Program-made: the position numbers and the translations under genes
Notes under the pieces: generated by a model
Told to the model about the DNA's origin: nothing
Database searches by the model: none
What the model saw: the letters and a program-made list of their open reading frames with translations, nothing else
Assembly: GCF_028769735.1 (NCBI RefSeq)
Contig: NC_088171.1
Span: forward strand, 134,339,033-134,403,032
Length of the DNA: 64,000 nucleotides
Direction of reading: 5' to 3'
From: Zonotrichia leucophrys gambelii
Lineage: Eukaryota > Chordata > Aves > Passeriformes > Passerellidae
In this document: in pieces, positions 27,352 to 36,018 of the stretch
Numbering within the stretch: the stretch's first letter is position 1
How the letters are laid out: the number at the start of each line of letters is the position of its first letter

Positions 27352-30228
27352 TTACCCCACAATCAGATCTCCCTGAGGTACACATTGTGTTGTTCCATCT
27401 CTTTGCATTATCCACCACGTGCAACCTGGTCCCTGAGCAAAGACAACCCCACAAATGGGTTTGTCTGTACTCGAGGCAGAATTGATCCACACAGTCTTCC
27501 CTAACAAACCTCTGATATGTACCACTGGGACTTTGTCCCCTTCTATTACATTCAGGGACTCAGACTGGGCAGGACCTGCTCGGTTGGTGGAACCTCGGGT
27601 GTTAACTAACCAGGTGGCTTTTGCCAGATGCTGCTCCCAATTCTTGAAAGATCCCCCACCCAAAGCTTTCAACTGGGTTTTTAGTAGTCCATTGTACCTC
27701 TCCACTTTCCCTGCAGCTGGTGCATGGTAGGGAATATGGTACACCCACTCAATGCCATGTTCCCTAGCCCAGGTGTTGATAAGGCTGTTCTTGAAATGAG
27801 TCCCATTGTCTGACTCGATCCTCTCAGGGGTGCCATGTCTCCACAGAACTTGCTTTTCAAGGCCCAGGATGGTGTTCCGGGCTGTAGCATGAGGCACAGG
27901 GTAGGTTTCCAGCCATCCAGTGGTGGCCTCCACCATGGTCAGCACATAGCGCTTGCCCTGGCATGTCTGGGGCAGTGTGATGTAGTCAATCTGCCAGGCC
28001 TCCCCATACTTGTACTTGGACCACCGCCCACCGTACCAGAGGGGCTTCACTCGCTTGGCCTGCTTGATGGCAGCACACGTCTCACAGTCATGGATAACCT
28101 GAGAAATACTGTCCATGGTTAGATCCACCCCTCGGTCTCGTGCCCACTTATAGGTGGCATCTCTGCCCTGGTGGCCTGAGGCATCATGGGCCCATCGAGC
28201 TAGGAATAACTCTCCCTTATGTTCCCAATCTAGGTCTATTTTGGACACCCCTATCTTTGCAGCTTGGTCTACCTGCTCATTGTTTTGGTGCTCCTCGGTG
28301 GCCCTACTCTTGGGTACATGGGCATCTACATGGCGGACTTTCACAGGTAGCCTCCCTACCCTGGTAGCAATGTTTTTCCACTCACCAGCAGCCCAAATTG
28401 GTTTCCCTCTACGCTGCCAGTTAGCCTTTTTCCACCTCTCCAGCCATCCCCACAGAGCATTGGCTACCATCCATGAATCAGTGTAGAGGTAGAGCTTTGG
28501 CCACTTCTCTCTCTCAGCAATGTCTAGGGCCAGTTGAACAGCTTTGAGTTCAGCAAATTGGCTTGATCCATCTTCTCCTTCGGTAGCTTGTGCAACCTGT
28601 CGTGTGGGGCTCCATACGGCTGCTTTCCACTTCCGGTTCATCCCTACGATGCGACAGGAACCATCAGTGAAAAGAGCGTAGCGTGTTTCCTCTGGGGGCA
28701 GTTGGTTATAGGGAGGAGCCTCTTCAGCACGTGTCACTGGTTCTTGTTCCTCTTCATCTGTGACACCAAAATTCTCACCTTCGGGCCAATTTGTAATGAC
28801 CTCCAAAATCCCAGGGCGATTCAGTTTACCTATACGGGCGCGCTGAGTGATGAGAGCAATCCACTTGCTCCATGTAGCACTGGTGGCATGGTGAGTGGAA
28901 GGAACCTTGCCTTTGAACATCCACCCCAGCACCGGTAGTCGGGGTGCCAGGAGGAGTTGTGCTTCAGTGCCTATTACCTCCGAAGCAGCCTGGACTCCTT
29001 CATAGGCAGCCAGGATTTCTTTCTCTGTTGGAGTATAGTTGGCTTCAGCCCCTCTGTAGCTTCGACTCCAAAATCCCAGTGGTCGACCCCGAGTCTCCTC
29101 AGGCACCTTCTGCCAAAGGCTCCAGGACAAGCCATGGTTCCTGGCTGCAGAGTAGAGCACATTCTTTACCTCTGGTTCTGTCCTGACTAGGCCAAGGGCT
29201 ACTGCATGAGCAATCTCCTGCTTGATCTGGACAAAGGCTTTTTGCTGCTCAGGGCCCCACTGGAAACTGTTCTTCTTGCGGGTTACCAGGTAGAGAGGGC
29301 TCACGATCTGACTGTACTCAGGAATATGCATCCTCCAAAAACCTATTGCACCCAGGAAAGCTTGTGTCTCTTTCTTATTGGTGGGTGGAGACATTGCTGT
29401 GATCTTGTTGATGACATCTGTAGGAATCTGACGCCATCCATCTTGCCACTTCACTCCCAGGAATTGAATCTCACGAGCTGGTCCCTTTACTTTGCTCTTT
29501 TTAATGGCGAAACCAGCTCCCAGGAGGATCTGGATAATTTCCTTCCCTTTCTCGAACACTTCCGCAGCTGTGTTCCCCCACACAATGATGTCATCAATAT
29601 ACTGCAGATGTTCTGGAGCCTCACCCTTTTCCAGTGCAGTCTGGATCAGTCCATGGCAGATGGTGGGGCTGTGCTTCCACCCCTGGGGCAATCGGTTCCA
29701 GGTGTACTGCACTCCCCTCCATGTGAAGGCAAACTGAGGCCTGCATTCTGCTGCCAGAGGAATGGAGAAAAATGCATTGGCTATGTCTATAGTGGCGTAC
29801 CACCTTGCTGCCTTGGACTCAAGCTCATACTGGAGCTCTAATATGTCTGGCACAGCAGCACTCAGGGGTGGGGTCACTTCATTCAATGCACGATAGTCCA
29901 CAGTCAATCTCCATTCTCCTTCAGATTTTCGCACAGGCCAAATGGGGCTGTTGAAGGGTGAGTGGGTCTTGCTGACCACCCCTTGGCTCTCCAGCTCTCG
30001 GATCATCTTATGGATGGGGATCACAGCATCTCGAGTGGTTCTATACTGCCATCGATGCACTATGGAAGTGGCAATTGGCACTCGTTGCTCTTCTCCCGTC
30101 AGGCATCCTACTGCAGATGGATTCTCAGACAACCCAGGCAAGGTGTTCAATTGCTGGATGCCCTCTGTCTCTACAGCAGCTATTCCAAATGCCCATCTGA
30201 GTCCTTTTGGGTCTTTGAAGTACCCACT
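27352..30228 (-). CDS. pol: pol: reverse transcriptase, RNase H and integrase
   Basis: A 958-codon open frame from the TGA at 30231-30229 to TAA at 27354-27352; residues here count from 30228. Order: RT with TIDIANAFFS (catalytic Asp 148), LPQGW (about 180) and YIDD (210-213); RNase H with FTDGS (Asp 522), Glu 560, Asp 584 and HVDAH (633-637); integrase with an H-H-C-C zinc domain (His 681, His 686, Cys 715, Cys 718) and a D,D-35-E core (Asp 748, Asp 807, Glu 843); then a C-terminal DNA-binding region. All catalytic residues are present and no stop or frameshift breaks it. There is no good initiator: TTG occurs at 30150 and the first Met lies within RT. Expression therefore needs read-through from protease and gag, with which it is in frame. 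No dUTPase follows integrase. Confidence 0.95.
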   Translation of the reverse strand, partial: SGYFKDPKGLRWAFGIAAVETEGIQQLNTLPGLSENPSAVGCLTGEEQRVPIATSIVHRWQYRTTRDAVIPIHKMIRELESQGVVSKTHSPFNSPIWPVRKSEGEWRLTVDYRALNEVTPPLSAAVPDILELQYELESKAARWYATIDIANAFFSIPLAAECRPQFAFTWRGVQYTWNRLPQGWKHSPTICHGLIQTALEKGEAPEHLQYIDDIIVWGNTAAEVFEKGKEIIQILLGAGFAIKKSKVKGPAREIQFLGVKWQDGWRQIPTDVINKITAMSPPTNKKETQAFLGAIGFWRMHIPEYSQIVSPLYLVTRKKNSFQWGPEQQKAFVQIKQEIAHAVALGLVRTEPEVKNVLYSAARNHGLSWSLWQKVPEETRGRPLGFWSRSYRGAEANYTPTEKEILAAYEGVQAASEVIGTEAQLLLAPRLPVLGWMFKGKVPSTHHATSATWSKWIALITQRARIGKLNRPGILEVITNWPEGENFGVTDEEEQEPVTRAEEAPPYNQLPPEETRYALFTDGSCRIVGMNRKWKAAVWSPTRQVAQATEGEDGSSQFAELKAVQLALDIAEREKWPKLYLYTDSWMVANALWGWLERWKKANWQRRGKPIWAAGEWKNIATRVGRLPVKVRHVDAHVPKSRATEEHQNNEQVDQAAKIGVSKIDLDWEHKGELFLARWAHDASGHQGRDATYKWARDRGVDLTMDSISQVIHDCETCAAIKQAKRVKPLWYGGRWSKYKYGEAWQIDYITLPQTCQGKRYVLTMVEATTGWLETYPVPHATARNTILGLEKQVLWRHGTPERIESDNGTHFKNSLINTWAREHGIEWVYHIPYHAPAAGKVERYNGLLKTQLKALGGGSFKNWEQHLAKATWLVNTRGSTNRAGPAQSESLNVIEGDKVPVVHIRGLLGKTVWINSASSTDKPICGVVFAQGPGCTWWIMQRDGTTQCVPQGDLIVG

Positions 30229-30534
30229 TCAAAGGTAGCCTATGCCCAAAATACATGGGGCCTCTGGGCCAGTCACAATAGGATGCTTCTTCCTCTCATT
30301 TCCCGTTAGGCTCACATGAGCTTCCACCAAAGTGAAATCCTGGGATCCCCCTGTCACACCAGCAATAGAAACAGATTCTGTCCCCACATGTCTTGATGGG
30401 ATTAACGTGCACTGCGCACCAGTATCGACCAAAGCTTTATACTCTTGTGGTTCCGATGTGCCAGGCCAATGAATCCACACAGACCAGAAAACACGATTTT
30501 CCCCGGCCTCTACCTGGCTAGAGGCAGGGCACCT
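30229..30534 (-). CDS. pro: pro: retroviral aspartic protease, between two in-frame stops
   Basis: 101 codons bounded by the gag TAG and by TGA at 30231-30229, in frame with both gag and pol. Residues count from 30534. The active-site motif is ALVDTGAQ (Asp 37), followed by a beta-rich stretch and CILG near the C-terminus, the spot where retroviral proteases usually have ILG(R/D). The size fits a retropepsin, which works as a homodimer to cut Gag and Gag-Pol. There is no ATG, so it must be made as a Gag fusion. A potential read-through structure lies just after the TAG (30484-30525). The TGA falls directly after the CILGIGYL end, so a protease product could be complete even without pol. Whether the TGA is a lesion or a recoding site is open. 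Confidence 0.85.
   Translation of the reverse strand, partial: RCPASSQVEAGENRVFWSVWIHWPGTSEPQEYKALVDTGAQCTLIPSRHVGTESVSIAGVTGGSQDFTLVEAHVSLTGNERKKHPIVTGPEAPCILGIGYL
30484..30525 (-). promoter_or_regulatory. candidate stop-codon read-through pseudoknot after gag TAG
   Basis: In element orientation, nine nucleotides after TAG comes a perfect 7-bp stem GCCTCTA (30525-30519) / TAGAGGC (30512-30506) around the loop GCCAGG. The loop's CCAG can pair with CTGG at 30487-30484, extendable by two G-U pairs, leaving 18 nt between the stems. Gammaretroviruses such as MLV use a UAG, a spacer of about 8 nt and an H-type pseudoknot with a similar second loop. The second stem is short and no folding was computed. 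Confidence 0.5.
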
Positions 30535-32484
30535 CTAAGCCTGATTATCATTATTTCCCTGGGTGTATGTTTTGGATGTTCCTTCGAGGGGATCAGACAT
30601 GTCATCATCATGATACCTGGCCGTTCGGCTACGGGCAACTGGAGCTGCTTTCCTCCTGGTGGCTTCCTTCAGTTCACGCACCCGTCGTGCTAAAACAGCG
30701 GTAGGTTTCCTATCCCACCTTCTCATGTTTTCCCCACAATCACGCAGGTAAAACCACAGCTCAGCTCGTGGGGTGTATCTTCTCTCACCATCTTGGAAAC
30801 GTCTGCCTTGGATACCGGAACCTCGGATCTGTACTGCTGAAATTTGGAGAAGGTCTTCTTTAATCTCCTCTCTAAGCTTCTTATGGTTCTCCTCTATCTT
30901 ATCCTCTAAGTTCTGCAGAAGTGTTTCTACCGCTGCGATTCTGGCATGTGTCGGGCCATGTACAGCATCTGCATATGCTCGGAGCTTCCTTGCCATGTCA
31001 AGCACAGTTTCACCCCTCTCATCCCTCTTCATGATGGCTAAGGCAGAAGCATATTCTTGTGGCCCGAGTCGTACGAGTTTTCGCCACATCACAGACGTGC
31101 ATGGTACTAAGTCTGGGTTCCTAGTTGTTACATCATCTGAGAAGATAATCTCAGCCACGGCCATTTCTCTCAGGCGTTGGATCCCTTGCTCTATTGTCTT
31201 CCACTGAGTCTGCTGCATATAGAGATCGTCTGCACACAGGTATCTTTCTGCCACACTTCTTAGGACCCGTTCCCAGAGGCTGTGAGAGTTAGCCCCCCTC
31301 ATCATTCCTTGGTCTATGACAGTATCCTGTGACAGGGATCCCAAATGCCTGGCTTCAGTGCCATCCAAAACGGTAGCCTCGCCTGCAGCATCCCAGAGAC
31401 GGACCAGCCAACTAATTATGGATTCATCAGACCTTCGAGTGTAATCCTTCCGTAGGCCACGAAGGTCCTTCAGGGAGAAGGACTCAGTATTGGCATCTGA
31501 TCTTGCACCTGCTGCTTTGACTCCTGACTTTACGTCAGGAGGCACTGAGGTTCCTTCTCCTGCATCATCATCATCATCATCGTCCACTGGTCGATTGGTC
31601 TTGGCTGTGCATTTCCCACTTCTAGTGCTGGTAGCAACAGCCATGGGTTTAGATGCTGGCTTCGAGCCTGGAGTGTTAGCTACAGCCTGAGTCACCGGGA
31701 CAGTTGCTGATTTATCTCCCTGCTCCCCTGCCTCTGTCTGCTGCCCTAGAGTATCTAGCAGTGTGCGATAAGCATATGCCAGGGCCCAGCTCACTGCAAT
31801 GACCTTCCTCTCCTTAGGCTCATCCTGGTACTTCTCTTTCAGATATTTCCCCACCTCAGCTGGGTTCTGAATTTGTTCATGGGGAAAATCCCACACTATA
31901 GGGTCAGAGAATTCCTTCAGGATTTGGCCCATATCCTCCCATTTCCCACACCACTTAGGATTTTCCACACCAGGGTTTACTCCTGAGTCAGGGGTCTCAT
32001 CAGCCCGTCTAGAAATCTCAGCCCTCATTCTAGAGAAGCAGCAGGCTGTATAGAGGAAGGTTACCAGATTGAATACCAGGAAGATGGTTTCTTTAACATT
32101 GAGGGGAAACTGAACATCCTTCACTAGTGATGCAACTGATTCATAGGAGAAGGAGGAAAGCAGAGGCTGAAAAACCTCATTCCCTCCTGCTCCTCCTGTG
32201 ACAAACTGGATGCATAACCATAGCCATGAATCATTCATATCTGGAGCAGACCCCAGCATGTTTATAAACTTCTTGCACATTATTGCCACCAAACCCAGCA
32301 GGATAGCTATTCTGGTCACAGCCCCTCTGATGTAAAAACTACGTATTAGGGGCAATACTAAAGCTATTTCTGGATAGGAAAATAAGCCTAGGGACCAGAG
32401 AGGTATTAAAATCTCAAAAAACCCTAGGGACCAGAAATGCATGCAAACCTTCACCCCAACAGACATTATGAATCCAAAAAGCAT
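30535..32484 (-). CDS. gag: gag polyprotein with multi-pass hydrophobic N-terminus
   Basis: 649 codons from the first ATG after the primer binding site (32484; purine at -3, no earlier ATG in the leader) to TAG at 30537-30535. The frame stays open upstream past 32538 but without ATG. Residues from 32484: hydrophobic segments at about 1-13, 15-34, 38-49, 55-71 and 131-149; a Trp/Tyr-rich helical region (176-245); a Pro/Thr/Ala-rich linker with seven Asp (301-307); a capsid-like region with SWLVRLWD (358-365) and GIQRLREM (434-441), the pattern shared by ERV-L Gag and Fv1; a probable coiled coil (515-552); and an Arg-rich tail (587-624). There is no CCHC zinc knuckle, as in spumaviruses. Gag would assemble the particle and bind the RNA. 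The membrane-like N-terminus is not what I expect of Gag. No lesions are seen. Confidence 0.85.
   Translation of the reverse strand: MLFGFIMSVGVKVCMHFWSLGFFEILIPLWSLGLFSYPEIALVLPLIRSFYIRGAVTRIAILLGLVAIMCKKFINMLGSAPDMNDSWLWLCIQFVTGGAGGNEVFQPLLSSFSYESVASLVKDVQFPLNVKETIFLVFNLVTFLYTACCFSRMRAEISRRADETPDSGVNPGVENPKWCGKWEDMGQILKEFSDPIVWDFPHEQIQNPAEVGKYLKEKYQDEPKERKVIAVSWALAYAYRTLLDTLGQQTEAGEQGDKSATVPVTQAVANTPGSKPASKPMAVATSTRSGKCTAKTNRPVDDDDDDDAGEGTSVPPDVKSGVKAAGARSDANTESFSLKDLRGLRKDYTRRSDESIISWLVRLWDAAGEATVLDGTEARHLGSLSQDTVIDQGMMRGANSHSLWERVLRSVAERYLCADDLYMQQTQWKTIEQGIQRLREMAVAEIIFSDDVTTRNPDLVPCTSVMWRKLVRLGPQEYASALAIMKRDERGETVLDMARKLRAYADAVHGPTHARIAAVETLLQNLEDKIEENHKKLREEIKEDLLQISAVQIRGSGIQGRRFQDGERRYTPRAELWFYLRDCGENMRRWDRKPTAVLARRVRELKEATRRKAAPVARSRTARYHDDDMSDPLEGTSKTYTQGNNDNQA
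31562..31582. repeat. ATC/GAT trinucleotide repeat encoding the Gag Asp tract
   Basis: ATCATCATCATCATCATCGTC on the plus strand gives seven consecutive Asp codons in gag. Such repeats change length readily, so the tract may differ between copies. Confidence 0.85.
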
Positions 32485-32566
32485 GGCTATTAGCTGATTT
32501 AAACGAACACAGAGTAATAGCAGCCAAAATGCAGTCAAAACAGGGTTTTTCCACTCTCTCTCTCTT

Positions 32567-32584
32567 GCCGCACGTTGGGCGCCA
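32567..32584 (-). promoter_or_regulatory. primer binding site, lysine tRNA type
   Basis: TGGCGCCCAACGTGCGGC in element orientation. It matches the primer binding site that pairs with tRNA-Lys1,2 (used by foamy viruses and MPMV) at 17 of 18 positions; position 15 is C where G is expected. It starts six nucleotides (AATTTT) after the LTR end, a wider gap than usual. The tRNA 3' end primes minus-strand DNA synthesis here. Confidence 0.85.
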
Positions 32585-32590
32585 AAAATT

Positions 32591-33216
32591 TGTACTGGTT
32601 TAGGGCAAATTTGTTAAAGAATCTGCAAAGGAGGGCCCCTCCAGAAAGCGAAACCCACACGGCCCCTCCCCCCAACCGGTTCAGGAAAAAATTCCTCGGA
32701 GAGAGGTGGAAAGAACCTGTTTATTTGACTGGCCCCGCACCCCCCAGCACACAAAATGAACAATACCCGATGACACCGCTCTGAGAAAGATGGCAAAATC
32801 AGAAAGTCTCTTTCGGGGGTGGTTGCTCTGTTCTCAGTCCCTCCGGCGCTGGGCCAGCCGCTGCAGCCAAACCTTTGGTGTTCCCGGGTCCCAGTCCGGA
32901 GCAGGTTCGAGATGGTCACAGGAACAGGAGAGGAGAAACAGTCCAGGAAGCAATGTGGACTGTTTAGCTAGAACTAGCTAATAAGCAGAGGCAGAAAGCA
33001 GAGCAGAAGCAAGAGCAGAAAAAGAGAGCAAGCAAAAGCAGCAAGCAAAAGCAGCAAGCCCAAAGCTGGAAGTAAAAAAAAAACAGCTCTGTGTACTGCT
33101 TGTCTCTGTGTCCTGATAAGAGAAACCCAAACAAACTTCCACTCTTCAGTGCCGGTCTTAAAGGCACAGAACAGATGAATGGGGATATACAAGCATCATA
33201 ACATCACCCCAGGACA
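32591..33216 (-). repeat. 5' LTR of the provirus
   Basis: Carries the promoter in element orientation; TGT...ACA ends are intact. Compared with the 3' LTR it has A for G at 32683, 32869 and 33203, each turning a CG into CA on the plus strand, plus one A/C change and one extra A near 33082. The AATAAA at 32720-32725 is also present here. GC-rich for the window, with CpG dinucleotides mostly intact, which fits youth. Confidence 0.96.
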
Positions 33217-33312
33217 TTTGGTTGGTTTTTTTCTGTGGTTTTTTTTTTTTCTGAAGTCTTTTTGCTGTTTTTTTGGGTTTTTTTTTTTTCATTTTTTGTT
33301 TGTTTTTTCTTG
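33217..33312. repeat. T/G-rich tract, right flank of provirus
   Basis: Starts TTTGGTTGGTTTT next to the LTR and continues as T runs separated by short G/C interruptions. With 26290-26364 it forms the split target tract. Confidence 0.8.
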
Positions 33313-33421
33313 GAATTACTAGAAAATTAATTCCCTTTTTCCACAGTAACTAACTGCCAAGGCAGATCACATGTAAGACGAACCACAGACAGTGGTCACA
33401 CATCAGACCCCCATGTATCTG

Positions 33422-33740
33422 TCACGGGTCGCAGTGCACCAGGACAGGAGGTGTCCTCATTCCTGAGTGTTCATCTGGAGCTGCTGCAGGTGAGTGCTGG
33501 ATGGACAGCACGGCCTGGGGGAGAGCTGTGCAGAGAGCCCTGCAGAGATGGGCTGTGAGGAGCCTTGTGCAGGGCTCCCCCAGGCACTCTCAGCCCTTTG
33601 GCTTTGGAGCCCATCCCTGCTCAGTCCCTGTCCCATCCCTGAGCCATCCAGGTGTGCCTGTGTCCAGTCCTGGCCCTGGCCTGACTGCACTGGATTCTCT
33701 TCCTGCCTTCTCCTCCTACATAGCTGGTTATAAATATTTG
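33422..33740. other. GC-rich unassigned segment
   Basis: Distinctly GC-richer than its surroundings (for example GGCCTGGGGGAGAGCTGTGC near 33511) and rich in CAG/CTG. Frames of 77-84 codons overlap on both strands, a by-product of composition. No match to the provirus or to CR1. It may be part of another repeat family or a small conserved element; I cannot assign it. Confidence 0.4.
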
Positions 33741-35949
33741 TCTGAGGATGCCTAGGCTCTCACCAGCCCTGATTACTCTCTCTGGATCTTCTCTGCTCTC
33801 CTGGTTTAGGGAGAGCAAGATTCTGTCTAGATGCCAGTCTGCTGTCACCATTAGCTCCTAGTCCCTTGCCTCAGTGAAGCAACCCACCCTTGCTGCCTCT
33901 TCAGGGGATCAACTAGCTTGATGAAAGCATGCAAATGTGTCCCTAGAAAGCCAATAATAGCCAGAAAATTAATGCAGACATATAGATTAATGGATATCTT
34001 TTCCATTTTTGACAGTCAGGCTGATTTTCTTGTGATAGTGGTATAATTTAGATGCAGTTTTGAAAACAATGTAAGTAAAAGACTCAGAAGTGCATATGCA
34101 TAATGTTCAAAATAGTATATTTCATTATAACATATAAGAGAAACAGGTTTAGATATTTGCCTGTGTGTCATTTACAGGGTATCTCTTTTCTCCAAGACAG
34201 GCCATAAAGTGAACGGTCTTCCATAAGAACCTGCTGAACTCACTGTTTAGGTAAAAGCATGTGTGAAGAGGAAGGATTTCTAATGTGCTCTCAGTGTTAT
34301 TGAAATCTGGATTTCTATTGGACTGAGTAGAGAGCAGAAAGACTCAACAAAATGTTATCTCACCATGACGTACAAGTGTTGCAGGGACATTTTCACTCTT
34401 GTTCCAGAGGCACTTGATTGATAGCCTAGAGCAAGTCCAAATCCTTTTCAAAGTAGAGCTTATTCCTCCAATTACATTGGCAAATGATCTGGTAGCCTAT
34501 GTAAACTTTGGGCATAGGGACCATGTGCCCTGTTCCAGAAGAAACTTCTGAGTGTTTTTAGATGAGAGATTTTTTTGCTACCATAATTAGAGCAGAAAGC
34601 AGCAAAGCAGTTTAACTATGAACGATTCACATGGTTAAATAACAGTGCTAAAAGCCTTAGTTTTCTGGGAAAGGAAGAAAAGTCATACAGATTTTTTTCC
34701 CCCCTCTAACTTCTCCTCTTCAGATACTTTTCTCCTCTTCACATGAAAGAGACTTCTTGTCTCCAGATTTTTTACTGATGATTACTCTCAGCAAATTCTT
34801 ACTCTTCTCTATATGGGTATAGGTTACTTCCATCAGCTACATAGTTGATTTACCCAGTTCCATCAGCATTAATGAATTATTACTATGCCATAATATTAAA
34901 TATTCTTAAATTCAAATTGTATTCTTGAGTAAGTAGTTTGAAAAACTTAATACATTTCAATACACAGTCATTGTATTTTATGGGAAAAATTGGCATAGAA
35001 TACTCTCAAGTCCTGAAAAAACAAATAGATATATTTTTTCATCCTTCTTTTTTTTTTTTTTTTCATATAAGAATGCATGTATTTACCCTGTTACTTTGTC
35101 TTATTTATGCTTCATTCCTGGACTTTCACATCTGTCCATATCAGTAAACACTGAAATCTTGTTTTGGTCAAGACTGTGCCTGAATTTTCCTATTCTCTAT
35201 TATTATGCTTGAGCTAGCTTGTCAGGTAAAACCTCCATTATTCATATACTTCCACATGCTTCCTACAATGGGTAGGAACTCTTAAGAGATGAAAGTATAA
35301 ACGTTTCCATTTATTTGTTTGTTTTATTTTCAAAATAAGCCATGAAACTCTTCAACAAAATCTGCTCTCTTTGAGTAACCATTTAAGCATACTGCAGTGA
35401 ATATCCATCCTCCCACATCTTCCAACTTCTTTTATTACTCCTCATCTGAATTTAGTTTGTTAGCAATTCCAAGAGAGAATAACATTTTTTTTCTTCTGCT
35501 CTCAGACACTCACTAGGGATGACTTGAACTTTGAATCAAAATGAAATAATTAATTGGCCATGGTAGTGCAGCACAACAGGAAATGATAAATAGCATAAGC
35601 AGGTGAAATTGCAGGCAAAAATGCCAGAAAGCAGAATGCAATTTTTTAGGCAAACTGGGAAGTGTCCAGGACACTGAAGCCAATATGCAAACTACTGGAA
35701 ACTTGACATAAAAGATTAAGCATAGGAGTAATCATAGTTAGTATTCCTGTCATATTTTCATCTTCAAAACACAAAGTCAATGAACAAGCCATTATTCATT
35801 TTCCACAACTGTTTAACACAATGATTTACCTAACTGATATATAATATCACTTCAAACACTCACTTTTCTTCCCATGACTATCCTCAAATTTGGCTAAAGG
35901 CTGAAACAAGACAGGGAAAATCTTTGTCAGAAAGCTTACAAAGAAAAGC

Positions 35950-36018
35950 TTACTGAAAAAGAGCTCTGATTTCCAAGATTAAAGTAAAATCTTGGAAATT
36001 AGAGTTCTTTCTCAGTAA
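35950..36018. repeat. 31-bp imperfect hairpin
   Basis: The left arm (35950-35980, starting TTACTGAAAAAGAGC) and the right arm (35988-36018, ending TTTCTCAGTAA) are reverse complements at 28 of 31 positions, with a 7-nt loop. Two of the three mismatches are G-U pairs in a plus-strand transcript, so about 30 of 31 positions could pair. Length and loop resemble a miRNA precursor; a mutational inverted duplication is the other option. Confidence 0.85.

Larger units (their letters stand above)
26365..33216 (-). mobile_element. full-length young ERV-L-like (class III) endogenous retrovirus, no env
   Basis: A 6,852-bp provirus on the minus strand. It has paired 625/626-bp LTRs starting TGTCC and ending GTACA, a lysine-tRNA-type primer binding site, gag, protease, pol with reverse transcriptase, RNase H and integrase, and a polypurine tract beside the 3' LTR. 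Gag carries the region shared with ERV-L and Fv1. There is no envelope gene and no dUTPase. Gag, protease and pol share one reading frame, interrupted only by TAG (30537-30535) and TGA (30231-30229). LTR divergence is about 0.6 percent (four substitutions, one indel), so insertion is recent. The flanks show no perfect target duplication: GTTGG on the left against TTTGG on the right. Spread within cells (retrotransposon-like) is inferred from the lack of env. Confidence 0.95.

Noticed and set aside
29206..29841. 211-codon plus-strand open frame
   Set aside because: It lies entirely antisense to the pol reading frame (RT region), begins without context and has no domain. It is a shadow of pol.
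30150..30152. Independent start of pol near 30150
   Set aside because: The codon is TTG and the frame is open up to the TGA at 30231. Pol is more likely expressed as a fusion.
30773..31207. 144-codon plus-strand open frame
   Set aside because: Antisense shadow of gag.
32485..32538. Gag start at TTG 32538
   Set aside because: The frame is open to here, but the codon is TTG. The first ATG is at 32484 with a purine at -3, which a vertebrate ribosome would prefer.
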